Part shown: in pieces, positions 6,842 to 14,886 of the stretch
Position numbering within the stretch: position 1 is the stretch's first letter
Layout: each line of letters starts with the position of its first letter
Origin: CAYUBI01 sp964443005
GTDB taxonomy: Bacteria > Margulisbacteria > Riflemargulisbacteria > GWF2-35-9 > CAYUBI01
Length of the DNA stretch: 29,903 nucleotides
NCBI GenBank assembly: GCA_964443005.1
Contig: CAYUBI010000015.1
Coordinates: forward strand, 1-29,903
Reading direction: 5' to 3'
The notes under the pieces: model-generated
What the model saw: the letters and a program-made list of their open reading frames with translations, nothing else
What the model was told of the DNA's origin: nothing
Databases searched by the model: none
Made by a program: the position numbers and the translations under genes

Positions 6842-7957
6842 ATGGAATTTAGTTGTAAACGATTGGATTTAATGTATGGTATTTCTATAGCTTTAAAAGC
6901 GGTTTCTGATCGAATAACTGTTCCCGTTATAGGAAATTTTTATGTAGAAGTAAAAGATTCGATATTGACTATTATTTCGAATAATTTAGAAATAGCTATT
7001 AAATTAACACTCGCAGCAGATAGTATAATAGAAGGTTCAGTTTTAATCCCAGCTAAAATTTTTTATAGTATAGTTTCAAAATTGTCGAGTGAGCTAGTTA
7101 TGATTAAGGTAAATGAAAATAAAATTATTACAATTATTTCTGGAAATTCAAAATTTAATATTCATGGTTTACCAGTGAGTGATTTTCCTGAAATTCAATT
7201 AGCAGAAAATTGTGAAAAAATTATTATTTCATCGTCTCAATTAAGAGATCAATTTAAACGAGTTGTTTTTTCGGTAAGTTTTGATGAAAGTAAAATGATA
7301 GTTAATGGAGTTTATATTACTAAGACTGAAATAGAAAAAACAGTTAAATTTGTGGCAACAGATGGTTTTAGATTAGCCAAAACTGAAATTCCATTATTAA
7401 CTGAGCAAACTTTTTCTAATATTGTACCTACAAAAACAGTGAATGAAATTATATATATTATTAGTAATTTGAAACAGGAGGTTCAAGTAGAGATTTTATC
7501 TTCATTAGAACAAATAACATTCAAAATAGGCAATGTTATGATTATTTCTAGGGTCATTCAAGGTAGATATCCTATATTTGATCAAATTATCCCAAAGATT
7601 TTTTCGAGTTATGTAACAATAGTTAAAAGGGATTTAATGGAAGCTTGTGAGCGTTGTTTATTAATTGCCTCAGAAAGTGCAAATATAGCTAAATTTGACA
7701 TAGGTAATGAAAAATTACATATTAGTGCTATATCACCGAGTTTAGGTGACGTGTCTGAATTAATAGATATTAAAATGAAGGGTGAGGATATTGAATATAT
7801 TCAGTTTAATATTCGGCTTATTATTGAGTTTTTGAAAAATGTATCTGAAGAACGAATTGATATTCAATTTAATGGTTCACGAGGTGCAGCTTTGTTTTCA
7901 CCTGCAGAGTCATCAAGTTATATTCATGTTTTAATGCCAATTCGAACAGACACTTAG
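6842..7957 (+). CDS. dnaN: DNA polymerase III beta subunit (sliding clamp)
   Basis: It forms the ring that tethers the replicative polymerase and other clamp-binding proteins to DNA. The 371 residues cover three clamp domains of about 120 each. Family hallmarks include the N-terminal GISIALKAVSDRITVPVIGNFYVEV segment, FNIHGLPVSDFPEIQ in domain 1, FVATDGFRLAKTEIPL in domain 2, VIQGRYPIFDQIIP, and a C-terminus ending in VLMPIRTDT where most clamps read MPMRL. A Shine-Dalgarno (GAAAGGAA) lies about 9 nt before the ATG. The gene is followed after 26 nt by recF, the classic order. It is AT-rich, with many Ile and Lys codons. There is no sign of truncation. Confidence 0.97.
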   Translation: MEFSCKRLDLMYGISIALKAVSDRITVPVIGNFYVEVKDSILTIISNNLEIAIKLTLAADSIIEGSVLIPAKIFYSIVSKLSSELVMIKVNENKIITIISGNSKFNIHGLPVSDFPEIQLAENCEKIIISSSQLRDQFKRVVFSVSFDESKMIVNGVYITKTEIEKTVKFVATDGFRLAKTEIPLLTEQTFSNIVPTKTVNEIIYIISNLKQEVQVEILSSLEQITFKIGNVMIISRVIQGRYPIFDQIIPKIFSSYVTIVKRDLMEACERCLLIASESANIAKFDIGNEKLHISAISPSLGDVSELIDIKMKGEDIEYIQFNIRLIIEFLKNVSEERIDIQFNGSRGAALFSPAESSSYIHVLMPIRTDT

Positions 7958-7983
7958 GTTTTTTTGTTTGAGAATAGGTATTC

Positions 7984-9063
7984 ATGTATATTCAGGAACT
8001 TCAATTATCGCATTTTAGAAATTATACTGAATATAAGGTTTTATTTGATCCAGGATTAAATATATTAGTAGCACCTAATGGGAGTGGAAAAACTAATATT
8101 TTAGAGGCAATATATTTATTAGCAAATTCGAAAAGTTTCCGTTCAACAGATTCCAAGCAATTAATTCAGTTTAATCAAACAGAGGCTTTTTTAGGCGCGT
8201 TGTTTAATCATAGTCATCATCCCTTTGAGATAGCCTGTGTGATTAATAGTACTGGGAAAAAGAAATTCATTATGAATCATATCCCAATTCGCGTTGTGAG
8301 TGATTTAATTGGGACTATTAAAATGGTTTTTTTTGCACCGGGTGATTTAGAAATTGTTCAAGGATCACCCGAAGCTCGTCGACGAGTAATGGATATTGTT
8401 TTAAATCAGGTAGATCGCCAGTATTTTTTTTATTTTCATCAATATAGTCAATTAATCAAACAAAAAAACAAGCGATTAAAAGAATTACAAATGAAGGGAA
8501 TTTATATAGATGAAATTATTTTTGTTTATAATCAACAATTATCTATTTCAATGGAATTTTTAATACAAAAACGTAAACAGTGGGTTTTTGAAACAAGTGA
8601 GTTTATTAATATTTTAATTCGAGGTGTGACTGGGGAAAAAGAGAATGTTTTGCTGAGTTATCATCCTAATTTAAAAAGCGATGTTGCAAAAAGTATTGAA
8701 GCAGAATTAAATAAACGAATACAAGATGAAGTTCGTCAGGGATATAGTATGTATGGTATTCATCGGGATGATTTTACTATTTTTCATAATGGTAAAAGTG
8801 CAAAACATTTTGCTTCTTTGGGACAGCAACGGCTAATTGTTTTAGCTATTAAATTTTTTGAAGTTAATTATATTAGGCGAAAAGCATTGGATGTTCCTAT
8901 TATTTTATTAGATGATGTTTTATTGGAACTGGATGGTCCACGCAAAGAAATCGTTCTTCAGTTTTTCAAGCAAGATGCACAAATTATTATGACAGTGACT
9001 GATGTAGGAAAAATTATTTCGATGCAACAAAAACCTCACGAGATATATATCAAAACAAGTTAA
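7984..9063 (+). CDS. recF: DNA replication and repair protein RecF
   Basis: It is an SMC-like ATPase that helps load RecA at single-strand gaps with RecO and RecR. The protein starts with LQLSHFRNY, typical of RecF. Walker A is PNGSGKTN (31-38). The ABC signature SLGQQRLIVLAIKFF begins at residue 278 and Walker B IILLDD lies near 306-311, followed by the D-loop VLLELDGPRKE. Length (359) is typical. It follows dnaN in the conserved dnaN-recF pair. Its stop is only 12 bp from the converging hemW stop, with no hairpin between them, so the two transcripts probably overlap at their 3' ends. No gyrB follows, unlike the common dnaA-dnaN-recF-gyrB order. Confidence 0.96.
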   Translation: MYIQELQLSHFRNYTEYKVLFDPGLNILVAPNGSGKTNILEAIYLLANSKSFRSTDSKQLIQFNQTEAFLGALFNHSHHPFEIACVINSTGKKKFIMNHIPIRVVSDLIGTIKMVFFAPGDLEIVQGSPEARRRVMDIVLNQVDRQYFFYFHQYSQLIKQKNKRLKELQMKGIYIDEIIFVYNQQLSISMEFLIQKRKQWVFETSEFINILIRGVTGEKENVLLSYHPNLKSDVAKSIEAELNKRIQDEVRQGYSMYGIHRDDFTIFHNGKSAKHFASLGQQRLIVLAIKFFEVNYIRRKALDVPIILLDDVLLELDGPRKEIVLQFFKQDAQIIMTVTDVGKIISMQQKPHEIYIKTS

Positions 9064-9075
9064 ATTTGGGTGTTT

Positions 9076-10206
9076 TTAAAATTCTATCATAATGGAATTA
9101 GCTATTTCAGAACCGCGTCGAGATAGTCGAAACCAAGGATAGTTAAGTTCAGCTAGTTTTTCTTGAGTTAATCGAAAAATGATTTTTTTGTAATTTTTGA
9201 TGAAGTTTTGATTAAATCTGTTGTTGTACGTTGGAATATGTAATCCTTTTTGTGTACGTAAAGCAAGAAATATCATTTCAAATTTTCGTTCATCATAGGT
9301 TAGATGTTCAATGTTTTTATGAATTAATTTTTTTTGATTAAGCATTGATTGGTAACTATTCCATGTTAGCGGATTTGTATTTCGAATTGGATCAAAAAAG
9401 GATACAGCACCTATACCAAACCCAAGATAATTATGATGTTGCCAATACGTAGTATTGTGTTGTGATTGATGTTTTGATAAAGCATAATTTGATGTTTCAT
9501 AATATTGAAAGCCTTTTTTTATCAGCGATTCGTAAATAATTTTTGTCATATTAACTAATAGTTCTTCATTAGGAAAAATTGCGGGATTAGCTTGATAAAT
9601 TTGATAAAGGGGTGTTTTTTCTTCTAGTGTTAGCTGATACCAGGATACATGGTGAATGGGTAATGAGGAAACTTTAGTAATATCAAACTTAATATTCGTG
9701 AGCGTTTGTTCTGGAAGGCCATATAATAGGTCAATAGACACATTATTAAAGCCGCAATCTATACTATCATTCAAACAGGCGACGGCTTGTTCTTGTGTAT
9801 GAATTCGGCCAATGGTGCGAAGGAGTTCTGTTGAAAAAGATTGTACGCCAATACTGAGTCGATTAATGCCAACAGAGCGAAATTCAGCTAGTTTTTTTTT
9901 TGTAACAGTACCTGGATTAATTTCGAGTGTTATTTCTATCGGGTTTTGATAATTAGAAGGTGGATAAATTGTGGTAAGAATTTGTTGAACTTGATGTGCG
10001 GACAATAATGAGGGTGTTCCTCCGCCCAAGTAAATAGAACTGGGTGGAAATAGATTGAGTAAGGGTTGATATTTTTTGATTTCCATTAATAGTAAATTGA
10101 CATAGTCGTTTAATGGAAAGTCTGCTTGGGGGAACGAAACAAAATCACAGTAACTACATTTCTGGATGCAGCAAGGAATATGAACGTAAACAGCAATAGC
10201 GCGCAT
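9076..10206 (-). CDS. hemW: HemW-type radical SAM protein (heme chaperone)
   Basis: It belongs to the HemN-like radical SAM family that binds heme and is thought to deliver it to membrane cytochromes. Many members were earlier annotated as oxygen-independent coproporphyrinogen oxidase. The protein begins VYVHIPCCIQKCSYCDFVSF with the iron-sulfur cysteines C13, C17 and C20. SIYLGGGTPSLL, EINPGTV, RLSIGVQSF and SIDLLYGLPEQT follow, and the C-terminal HemN domain includes YETSNYAL, HNTTYW and YLGFGIGAVSF. At 376 residues it matches HemW rather than the longer true HemN. The ATG has no Shine-Dalgarno, and a TATAAT at 10220-10215 ends 8 nt before it, predicting a leader of about 2 nt. It is divergent from rsmE. 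Confidence 0.92.
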   Translation of the reverse strand: MRAIAVYVHIPCCIQKCSYCDFVSFPQADFPLNDYVNLLLMEIKKYQPLLNLFPPSSIYLGGGTPSLLSAHQVQQILTTIYPPSNYQNPIEITLEINPGTVTKKKLAEFRSVGINRLSIGVQSFSTELLRTIGRIHTQEQAVACLNDSIDCGFNNVSIDLLYGLPEQTLTNIKFDITKVSSLPIHHVSWYQLTLEEKTPLYQIYQANPAIFPNEELLVNMTKIIYESLIKKGFQYYETSNYALSKHQSQHNTTYWQHHNYLGFGIGAVSFFDPIRNTNPLTWNSYQSMLNQKKLIHKNIEHLTYDERKFEMIFLALRTQKGLHIPTYNNRFNQNFIKNYKKIIFRLTQEKLAELNYPWFRLSRRGSEIANSIMIEF

Positions 10207-10214
10207 AATTTAAA

Positions 10215-10220
10215 ATTATA
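10215..10220 (-). promoter_or_regulatory. -10 element of hemW
   Basis: A perfect TATAAT on the minus strand ends 8 nt before the hemW ATG (10206). No good -35 is seen at 16-18 nt. A start near 10208 would leave almost no leader. Confidence 0.5.
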
Positions 10221-10235
10221 GCTTAAAATAGGTGT

Positions 10236-10264
10236 TTGGCATATTTTTAGTTTGAGATTACAAT
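10236..10264 (+). promoter_or_regulatory. Promoter of rsmE, predicted leaderless
   Basis: TTGGCA (10236-10241), exactly 17 nt, then TACAAT (10259-10264). The expected start, 7 nt beyond the -10, is 10271, the A of the rsmE ATG. There is no Shine-Dalgarno. This is the best-formed leaderless promoter in the window. Confidence 0.75.
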
Positions 10265-10270
10265 AACGCT

Positions 10271-10993
10271 ATGCATATTTTTGTTGATAATATTGTAGGT
10301 GATAATATTATGTTGACGCATGATGATTTTCGTCATGTGGCTCATTCCTTGCGAAGGTCTGTGGGACATAAGTTTGTTGTTGTACCACTTCAGCAGGATT
10401 TTTACACGTTGTGTGAGATTATTTCAGTGGGGAAATCGTCACTTGAAATGACGGTGAGGCAGCGATTTGAAAAACCATTATCTGTAGGTGTTGAGGTAGA
10501 TTTGGCTCAGGCTGTAGTTAAGGGTGAGAAAATGGATATGATTATTCAAAAAAGTACAGAGTTGGGGGTGCGGCAAATCATTCCATTACTCACAGAACGA
10601 GTTGTTCCAGATATTGAAAATAAAGTAGCAGCTAAGGTGTTGCGATGGCAACGTATTTCCCGAGAGGCAGCCATGCAATCTGAGCGATTTGTTTTGCCAA
10701 TTGTTTCGTTGCCAAGGAGTTTAAATTCTTGTTTAGATCAATTCGCAGCGTATGATTGTGTCCTTTGTTTTGCTGAGCGATCCATTCTTCCGTTAAAAAC
10801 TGTATTAGGTGATGAGATATCTTTGAAACGAATTTTGATTTTGGTTGGGCCAGAAGGAGGTTTTTCAAAAAAAGAATTTGATACAATACAACTGAAAAAT
10901 GGTGCGTTAGTTAGTTTAGGTCCGCGTATTCTTAGAACTGAAACAGCTAGTTTGGCAGCATTAGCTATTGTTAAGTTTTGGTATGGTTCTTAG
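10271..10993 (+). CDS. rsmE: 16S rRNA (uracil1498-N3)-methyltransferase
   Basis: It methylates N3 of U1498 in 16S rRNA using S-adenosylmethionine. It is a SPOUT-family protein with an N-terminal PUA-like domain (about 1-70, starting MHIFVDN and DDFRHVAHSLRRSVG). The SPOUT domain follows, with QAVVKGEKMDMIIQKSTELGV (80-100), the SAM-binding knot ILVGPEGGFSKKE (about 189-201) and LGPRILRTETASLAAL (216-231). Length (240) is typical. Translation probably starts at the first base of the message. Its stop faces the stop of the regulator gene on the other strand across 12 bp. Confidence 0.96.
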   Translation: MHIFVDNIVGDNIMLTHDDFRHVAHSLRRSVGHKFVVVPLQQDFYTLCEIISVGKSSLEMTVRQRFEKPLSVGVEVDLAQAVVKGEKMDMIIQKSTELGVRQIIPLLTERVVPDIENKVAAKVLRWQRISREAAMQSERFVLPIVSLPRSLNSCLDQFAAYDCVLCFAERSILPLKTVLGDEISLKRILILVGPEGGFSKKEFDTIQLKNGALVSLGPRILRTETASLAALAIVKFWYGS

Positions 10994-11005
10994 TAAAAGT
11001 TAGTT

Positions 11006-11767
11006 TTAATTTTCTTGAATGGGAAGGCTGATGTCAGGTTGTTTAATTTTTTTCCAATCAATATCATATTTTTCGACTTTGTAGCCCATCATTCGTTCAG
11101 TTAATCCCAATTGTCTGGCAGCTTGGGCCCGATTTCCTTTAAAAAATATAAGAGCGTTAGTAATAATTTCTTTTTCAATTGATTCTAACGTTTGAACAAG
11201 ATCAAATGGATGATCTACAGATTGTTTATGGTTATCGATAATGTTGGGCACTTTCGGCGTTGAAAACCCGGGTATTGGCGTTAATGGAGGCTGGGACGGG
11301 TTAGCTATTTCACTAGCAGTTGTTTGTTGAAAGCGTTGAATGAGTGTATACATTTCACGGTGTTTGCCAATGTATTCGACGAGAAAATCAATGAGTGGAA
11401 TCATCACTTTTTTGCTATTTTTCCATAAGGAACATTCCGGAGAAAGGCTAATTTCAAGCACATGGGCCATTGTTGTCATTTCTCGTACTGGAACTAAAAT
11501 AAATGAAACGATTTCTGGAGACTGAAGCGCTTTTTTTAGTTTTACTTTTTGATGATTAGCATCCAAAAACATCCAGCGAAATTCGCTCAATTTTTCGCGA
11601 CAGGTTTGTGACACACCTCTGCCCTCTAGTGCTGACAACGAAACGGTTTGAATATGTAAAAAACCATAACGGTGTTTTAGATATAAAATTAATTTTTGGT
11701 GAAAGTCCGTATAATCAACCAAAAAAGGAAATCCTAGTAGTTTTTTAAGTTCTTTATGAAAGTTCAT
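11006..11767 (-). CDS. NifA-like regulator: sensory N-terminus plus Fis-type HTH, no AAA+ domain
   Basis: This is a probable DNA-binding transcription regulator of unknown targets. Numbering from an ATG at 11797, residues 11-150 are an alpha/beta region that looks GAF-like (inference), and 155-200 form a Pro-rich linker. Residues 203-245 form a Fis/NtrC-type helix-turn-helix: IEKEIITNALIFFKG, then RAQAARQLGLTERMMGYKV and EKYDIDWKKI. That ending is strongly reminiscent of the NifA C-terminus. The central sigma-54-contacting AAA+ domain (GESGTGKE and GAFTGA motifs) is absent, so it should bind DNA but cannot activate sigma-54 polymerase in the usual way. I chose ATG 11767 because TATAAT (11782-11777) lies 9 nt upstream, inside the longer version. 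No nif genes are nearby. Confidence 0.72.
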   Translation of the reverse strand: MNFHKELKKLLGFPFLVDYTDFHQKLILYLKHRYGFLHIQTVSLSALEGRGVSQTCREKLSEFRWMFLDANHQKVKLKKALQSPEIVSFILVPVREMTTMAHVLEISLSPECSLWKNSKKVMIPLIDFLVEYIGKHREMYTLIQRFQQTTASEIANPSQPPLTPIPGFSTPKVPNIIDNHKQSVDHPFDLVQTLESIEKEIITNALIFFKGNRAQAARQLGLTERMMGYKVEKYDIDWKKIKQPDISLPIQEN

Positions 11768-11776
11768 GATAAGTCT

Positions 11777-11805
11777 ATTATATCGGCTTCTTGTCATTTA
11801 CGCAA
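11777..11805 (-). promoter_or_regulatory. Promoter of the NifA-like regulator
   Basis: On the minus strand TTGCGT (11805-11800), a 17-nt spacer and a perfect TATAAT (11782-11777) point to a start near 11770, 3 nt before the ATG at 11767. This favours the shorter protein and a near-leaderless message. Confidence 0.6.
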
Positions 11806-11888
11806 AAGGACTTTGTATCCGACAGTTGAGGCTTTCGAAACCTGTAACGGAGATATCAAGAAATTTCGATACATGTTTTAGGCTTGAT

Positions 11889-11917
11889 TTGCAGATAATA
11901 GCAGTGTAATGGATATT
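11889..11917 (+). promoter_or_regulatory. Possible promoter of the 49-codon gene
   Basis: TTGCAG (11889-11894), 17 nt, GATATT (11912-11917) would start transcription near 11924 and give a leader of about 32 nt containing AAGGGGG before the ATG. It matches each consensus only partly. The rest of the gap (11798-11955) holds an imperfect dyad (11854-11871) and no other gene I can support. Confidence 0.4.
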
Positions 11918-11955
11918 GCCTCATTAAGAGGAAAATAAAAACAAGGGGGAAGAAA

Positions 11956-12105
11956 ATGGGCGTTAATCCAGCAAGTAGTGAAGCAAAAGCTTTAATGATG
12001 GAACCAATTGTTAAAGAAATGAAGGGTGCTGCCAGTGCGTTTACAGGTGTATTAGTGAACGATAGCGGATTAAGTATTGATGCCAATGGCGACCCAGTTT
12101 GTTAA
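11956..12105 (+). CDS. Small protein of 49 residues, unrecognised
   Basis: I do not recognise this gene. It begins with ATG 11956 behind a strong Shine-Dalgarno (AAGGGGG, with about 7 nt before the start) and ends at TAA 12103-12105. The product starts MGVNPASSEAKALMMEPIV, continues KEMKGAASAFTGVLVNDSG and ends LSIDANGDPVC. It has a likely amphipathic helix (about 6-27), then a short strand-turn region, with no signal peptide or membrane helix. The TGVLVNDSGLSI segment recalls the first strand pair of roadblock/LC7 domains, but those need about 90 residues, so I treat this as a weak resemblance. It ends in a cysteine. It stands alone between the regulator (divergent) and the phosphohexomutase (convergent). 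An overlapping minus-strand frame lacks a good start. Confidence 0.55.
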   Translation: MGVNPASSEAKALMMEPIVKEMKGAASAFTGVLVNDSGLSIDANGDPVC

Positions 12106-12180
12106 TGGTTCATTGAAATACAGAAGCATTCAGTTCTAATTTTCAAGATTTTAATTTTTTTTGAAATATAAATAAATTAT

Positions 12181-13869
12181 TTACCCTGTTGCTTCCCGTA
12201 ACAACTGCTTGGCAGTTTCAAATAGAGCCGCGCTATCGGCTTGGGTGCGGCCTTCAACATAAAAGCGAACCTTGGGTTCTGTGCCTGAGGGTCGAATTAA
12301 TAGCCAGCTAGCATCGTCAAAAACGATTTTATAGCCATCTAGTGTGATGAGCGTTTTAATGCGTTTGTATGTTGTGCCAACCAGGAGTTCCTGTCCTGTA
12401 TCATATTTTTTGAGTAAGGCAAGTTTTGCTATTAAGGGGGCTCCAGCTAACGGCCGATCTACATCTTGGCCACTACGACTTGGATAGAAAAAGCCATAGC
12501 GTTGTTGAAGTTCCGTAACAATGTCTGTAAAGTTTTGTTGTTTTTCCAGTACTATCGTCATAGCCATTAGCGCACACATGAGCGCATCTTTTTCCAGAGT
12601 ATGGTGTTGGAGTGTAAATCCATCACTTTCTTCGTACGCTATAATTGCAGCAGGATTTGCACTCGGCAATAAATAGGGTCGAAAATTTTTAAAGCCAACT
12701 GCAGTTTCAATGACTTCAATTCCATGGGCTGCTGCTATGGCATTTCCAAAATTGGAGGTTGCAACAGATTTGACTAAGATACCGTTGGCGTGGCGTTGGG
12801 TAATCATAAATTCTAGCGCAATGGGTCCAAACATATTCATTTCAATGTCTAAATTTCCGTCTGTAAAGCGAATACGATCGCCATCTGGATCTAGAATCAT
12901 TCCGAGTTTGAATTTAGCTGTGCTAGCTGCTAAGCCGGTGATAACAGGTTGAAGGTTTTCAGCTGAAGGTTCGGGTTTAATGCCGTGAAATAGAACATCA
13001 TCATTGGTATGGAGATATGAAAGCTTTGTTGGATCAACGCCCTTTAATAATTCCTGAAATCGACCTCGACTTGCACCATGCATATTGTCAATAATAATCG
13101 TTATATCAGATTGGTTGATTCCATTAATGATAGTGGTAAGATTGATGTACGGGTTTTTTGTAATAAATTCTTTGTATAAATGAAGGGGGTCAATGGTTGT
13201 TATGCAAGGATTTGGATCTAAACTGGGAGTAATTGGGGCTGTTTTATTATTGGCTGTATGTTGTATGAATTGGGTTAACTCTGTACTTGCAGGGCCGCCA
13301 TCTGCTGGGTTAAATTTGAGTCCAGCCCAATTGAGCGGGTTATGTGAGGGGGTTAAATTGATTGAACATGCTGCATTTAGCTCGACAACTGCTGCGCTAA
13401 GTTCTGGCGTTGTAGCTTCTTTTGCCAGATGAACGTGGATACCATCGCCTGCTAAAAGACTGGTAACTAACATGCCAAATTCTGAACCCATAAACCGATT
13501 ATCCCATCCCAAAACACAACCCCGTTCACGAACTTCATTGTAGGAAGTTGCTCCAATTGTTTTTAGAAAGAGAGTATTTTTTAGTAACTCAAGAATTGCC
13601 AGTGTAACAGTTGTGACAGTGTGAAAGGTAAAATCTTCGCCAATGATTCCTCGCCAACCTGAGGTGCCAAAAATGATAAGACTTGATTGTTGATTTGTTA
13701 GGACTTGATCTTGAATCAACCTTAATATTTTTTGGATTTGATGATGGATCCAATCACGCTCATTTGAATTAGTTTCTGAATTTAGAGTCTTGGCTAGCAA
13801 TGTTAATGCAGGATAAAATTGCCCAAATTGTAAATAGTTTTCAACTGATTGTATCAATGATTTTTTCAT
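12181..13869 (-). CDS. Phosphoglucomutase/phosphomannomutase (alpha-D-phosphohexomutase)
   Basis: It interconverts hexose 1- and 6-phosphates through a phosphoserine enzyme, feeding sugar-nucleotide synthesis. Four domains are recognisable. GTSGWRG is at 68-74. The phosphoserine loop LTPSHNP has S175 (most members read TASHNP). The Mg-binding loop DPDGDRIR has D327, D329 and D331. The sugar-specificity loop is YEESDGF (412-418), and the phosphate-binding RPSGTEPK starts at 526. At 562 residues it belongs with the longer PGM/PMM forms and has about 60 extra N-terminal residues predicted to be helical. The substrate (glucose, mannose or both) cannot be decided. It lies 26 nt after cvpA, so purE-cvpA-mutase is probably one transcript. 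A GAAAGG site precedes the ATG. Confidence 0.92.
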   Translation of the reverse strand: MKKSLIQSVENYLQFGQFYPALTLLAKTLNSETNSNERDWIHHQIQKILRLIQDQVLTNQQSSLIIFGTSGWRGIIGEDFTFHTVTTVTLAILELLKNTLFLKTIGATSYNEVRERGCVLGWDNRFMGSEFGMLVTSLLAGDGIHVHLAKEATTPELSAAVVELNAACSINLTPSHNPLNWAGLKFNPADGGPASTELTQFIQHTANNKTAPITPSLDPNPCITTIDPLHLYKEFITKNPYINLTTIINGINQSDITIIIDNMHGASRGRFQELLKGVDPTKLSYLHTNDDVLFHGIKPEPSAENLQPVITGLAASTAKFKLGMILDPDGDRIRFTDGNLDIEMNMFGPIALEFMITQRHANGILVKSVATSNFGNAIAAAHGIEVIETAVGFKNFRPYLLPSANPAAIIAYEESDGFTLQHHTLEKDALMCALMAMTIVLEKQQNFTDIVTELQQRYGFFYPSRSGQDVDRPLAGAPLIAKLALLKKYDTGQELLVGTTYKRIKTLITLDGYKIVFDDASWLLIRPSGTEPKVRFYVEGRTQADSAALFETAKQLLREATG

Positions 13870-13895
13870 CTATAGCAGCCTTTCGTATGAATGTC

Positions 13896-14426
13896 TCAAC
13901 TGAACACGTTGGTTGTTCCGAGTTTTAGTTGAAAGGATTCTTTAGTTTTAAATTTTTCTAATAACGAGCCAGCAATAGGTTTGGAAATAGTAACAATAAC
14001 TGAGTGATTAACGTAATTTGCAACTGGTTTTGGAATCCATTTCCATTCGGATATTGGAAAAAGAATAATGAGTATTATTAAAAGTCCTTTGGCTGCACCT
14101 GCTACAGCCCCACCCCAGATATTTGCACTGGCTAGAGTCGTTTTGTGTAAAAGTTTACTTAGAACAACAGAGAAATAATGTAGTCCGATTACAAGAAGAA
14201 TGAAAACAGAGATAAAGGCTAATGGTTTTGCAATTGTACTGGTTAATGCTACAGTTTGATGTATCCATATAGCTGTTGGCAAATAGAAACGAAGAGCACC
14301 AATTGTAGCTAAATATAGAGTAACAATATCAAAAACAATACGAAATAAGCCTTTTTGACTGCTGGAATAGATTTGCCATATTAGAAAAAGTACGATGACA
14401 ATATCAATACCATTAAGATGCGACAT
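13896..14426 (-). CDS. cvpA: CvpA-family inner-membrane protein
   Basis: It is a 176-residue membrane protein of the colicin V production (CvpA) family, whose molecular role is poorly understood. About four hydrophobic helices are visible (near 8-22, 30-48, 66-88 and 102-124). The family-typical N-terminus (NGIDIVIVLFLIWQIYSSSQKGLFR) and GGAVAGAAKGLLIILIILFPISEW in the last helix are present. The start follows the purE stop by a single base, so translation is coupled. In E. coli cvpA precedes the purine gene purF; here it is paired with a different purine gene, purE. The short polar C-terminal tail (about 150-176) shows no recognisable motif. Confidence 0.85.
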   Translation of the reverse strand: MSHLNGIDIVIVLFLIWQIYSSSQKGLFRIVFDIVTLYLATIGALRFYLPTAIWIHQTVALTSTIAKPLAFISVFILLVIGLHYFSVVLSKLLHKTTLASANIWGGAVAGAAKGLLIILIILFPISEWKWIPKPVANYVNHSVIVTISKPIAGSLLEKFKTKESFQLKLGTTNVFS

Positions 14427-14427
14427 A

Positions 14428-14886
14428 TTATTCGTTTGCGATAGTTGCTTTAAATTGGCGAACAGCAGTTTGAACTGCTGGATATTTGATTCCCATGATT
14501 TGAGCTGCTAAAATGGCTGCATTTTTTGCTCCGTTAATTGCTACAGTTGCAACTGGAACGCCGGTTGGCATTTGGACAATGGAGTAAAGGGAGTCGAGTC
14601 CGCCTAAATCTGGTGTTTTAATGGGAACGCCAATTACTGGTAGAGGCGTGTAAGCAGCTATAACGCCTGGAAGATGTGCAGCTTTTCCAGCGCCAGCAAT
14701 AATGACCTCATATTTTTCATGTGCAGTCGTTGCAATTTCTGCTACTTTTTGCGGTGACCTGTGTGCTGAAGCAACTATACAATCGCTTTCGATAGAGAAA
14801 AGGGAGAGTTGTTGGACAGTTTGATCCATAATATCGTGATCTGAGTTGCTTCCCATAATAACAAGAACTTTTTTCATAGGCGACAT
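14428..14886 (-). CDS. purE: N5-carboxyaminoimidazole ribonucleotide mutase, class I PurE
   Basis: It rearranges N5-CAIR to CAIR in de novo purine synthesis. Motifs are VLVIMGSNSDHDIMD (phosphate site), CIVASAHRSPQK with the catalytic SAHRSP, and AGAGKAAHLPGVIAAYTPLPVIGVPI, followed by GLDSLYSIVQMPTGVPVATVAI. The AAHLPG loop is that of class I enzymes, which work with PurK; purK is not in the window. The loop has GK where most class I proteins I remember have GG. I chose ATG 14886 (MSPMKKV, 152 residues) because GAAGGT at 14898-14893 is ideally spaced. A longer form from ATG 14916 would begin one base after the predicted transcription start and may also be made as a leaderless product. Confidence 0.94.
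   Translation of the reverse strand: MSPMKKVLVIMGSNSDHDIMDQTVQQLSLFSIESDCIVASAHRSPQKVAEIATTAHEKYEVIIAGAGKAAHLPGVIAAYTPLPVIGVPIKTPDLGGLDSLYSIVQMPTGVPVATVAINGAKNAAILAAQIMGIKYPAVQTAVRQFKATIANE

Noticed and set aside
9064..9075. A bidirectional terminator between recF and hemW
   Set aside because: The 12-bp gap and flanking codons form no convincing GC-rich hairpin with a T run.
11881..11895. A sigma-54-type promoter (AGGC...TTGC) near the NifA-like gene
   Set aside because: The GG and GC elements are two bases too close for the -24/-12 spacing.
11856..12086. A 76-codon hydrophobic reading frame on the minus strand over the small gene
   Set aside because: It would need a TTG start without a Shine-Dalgarno, whereas the plus-strand frame has an ATG and a strong site. 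It reads like the antisense shadow of that gene.
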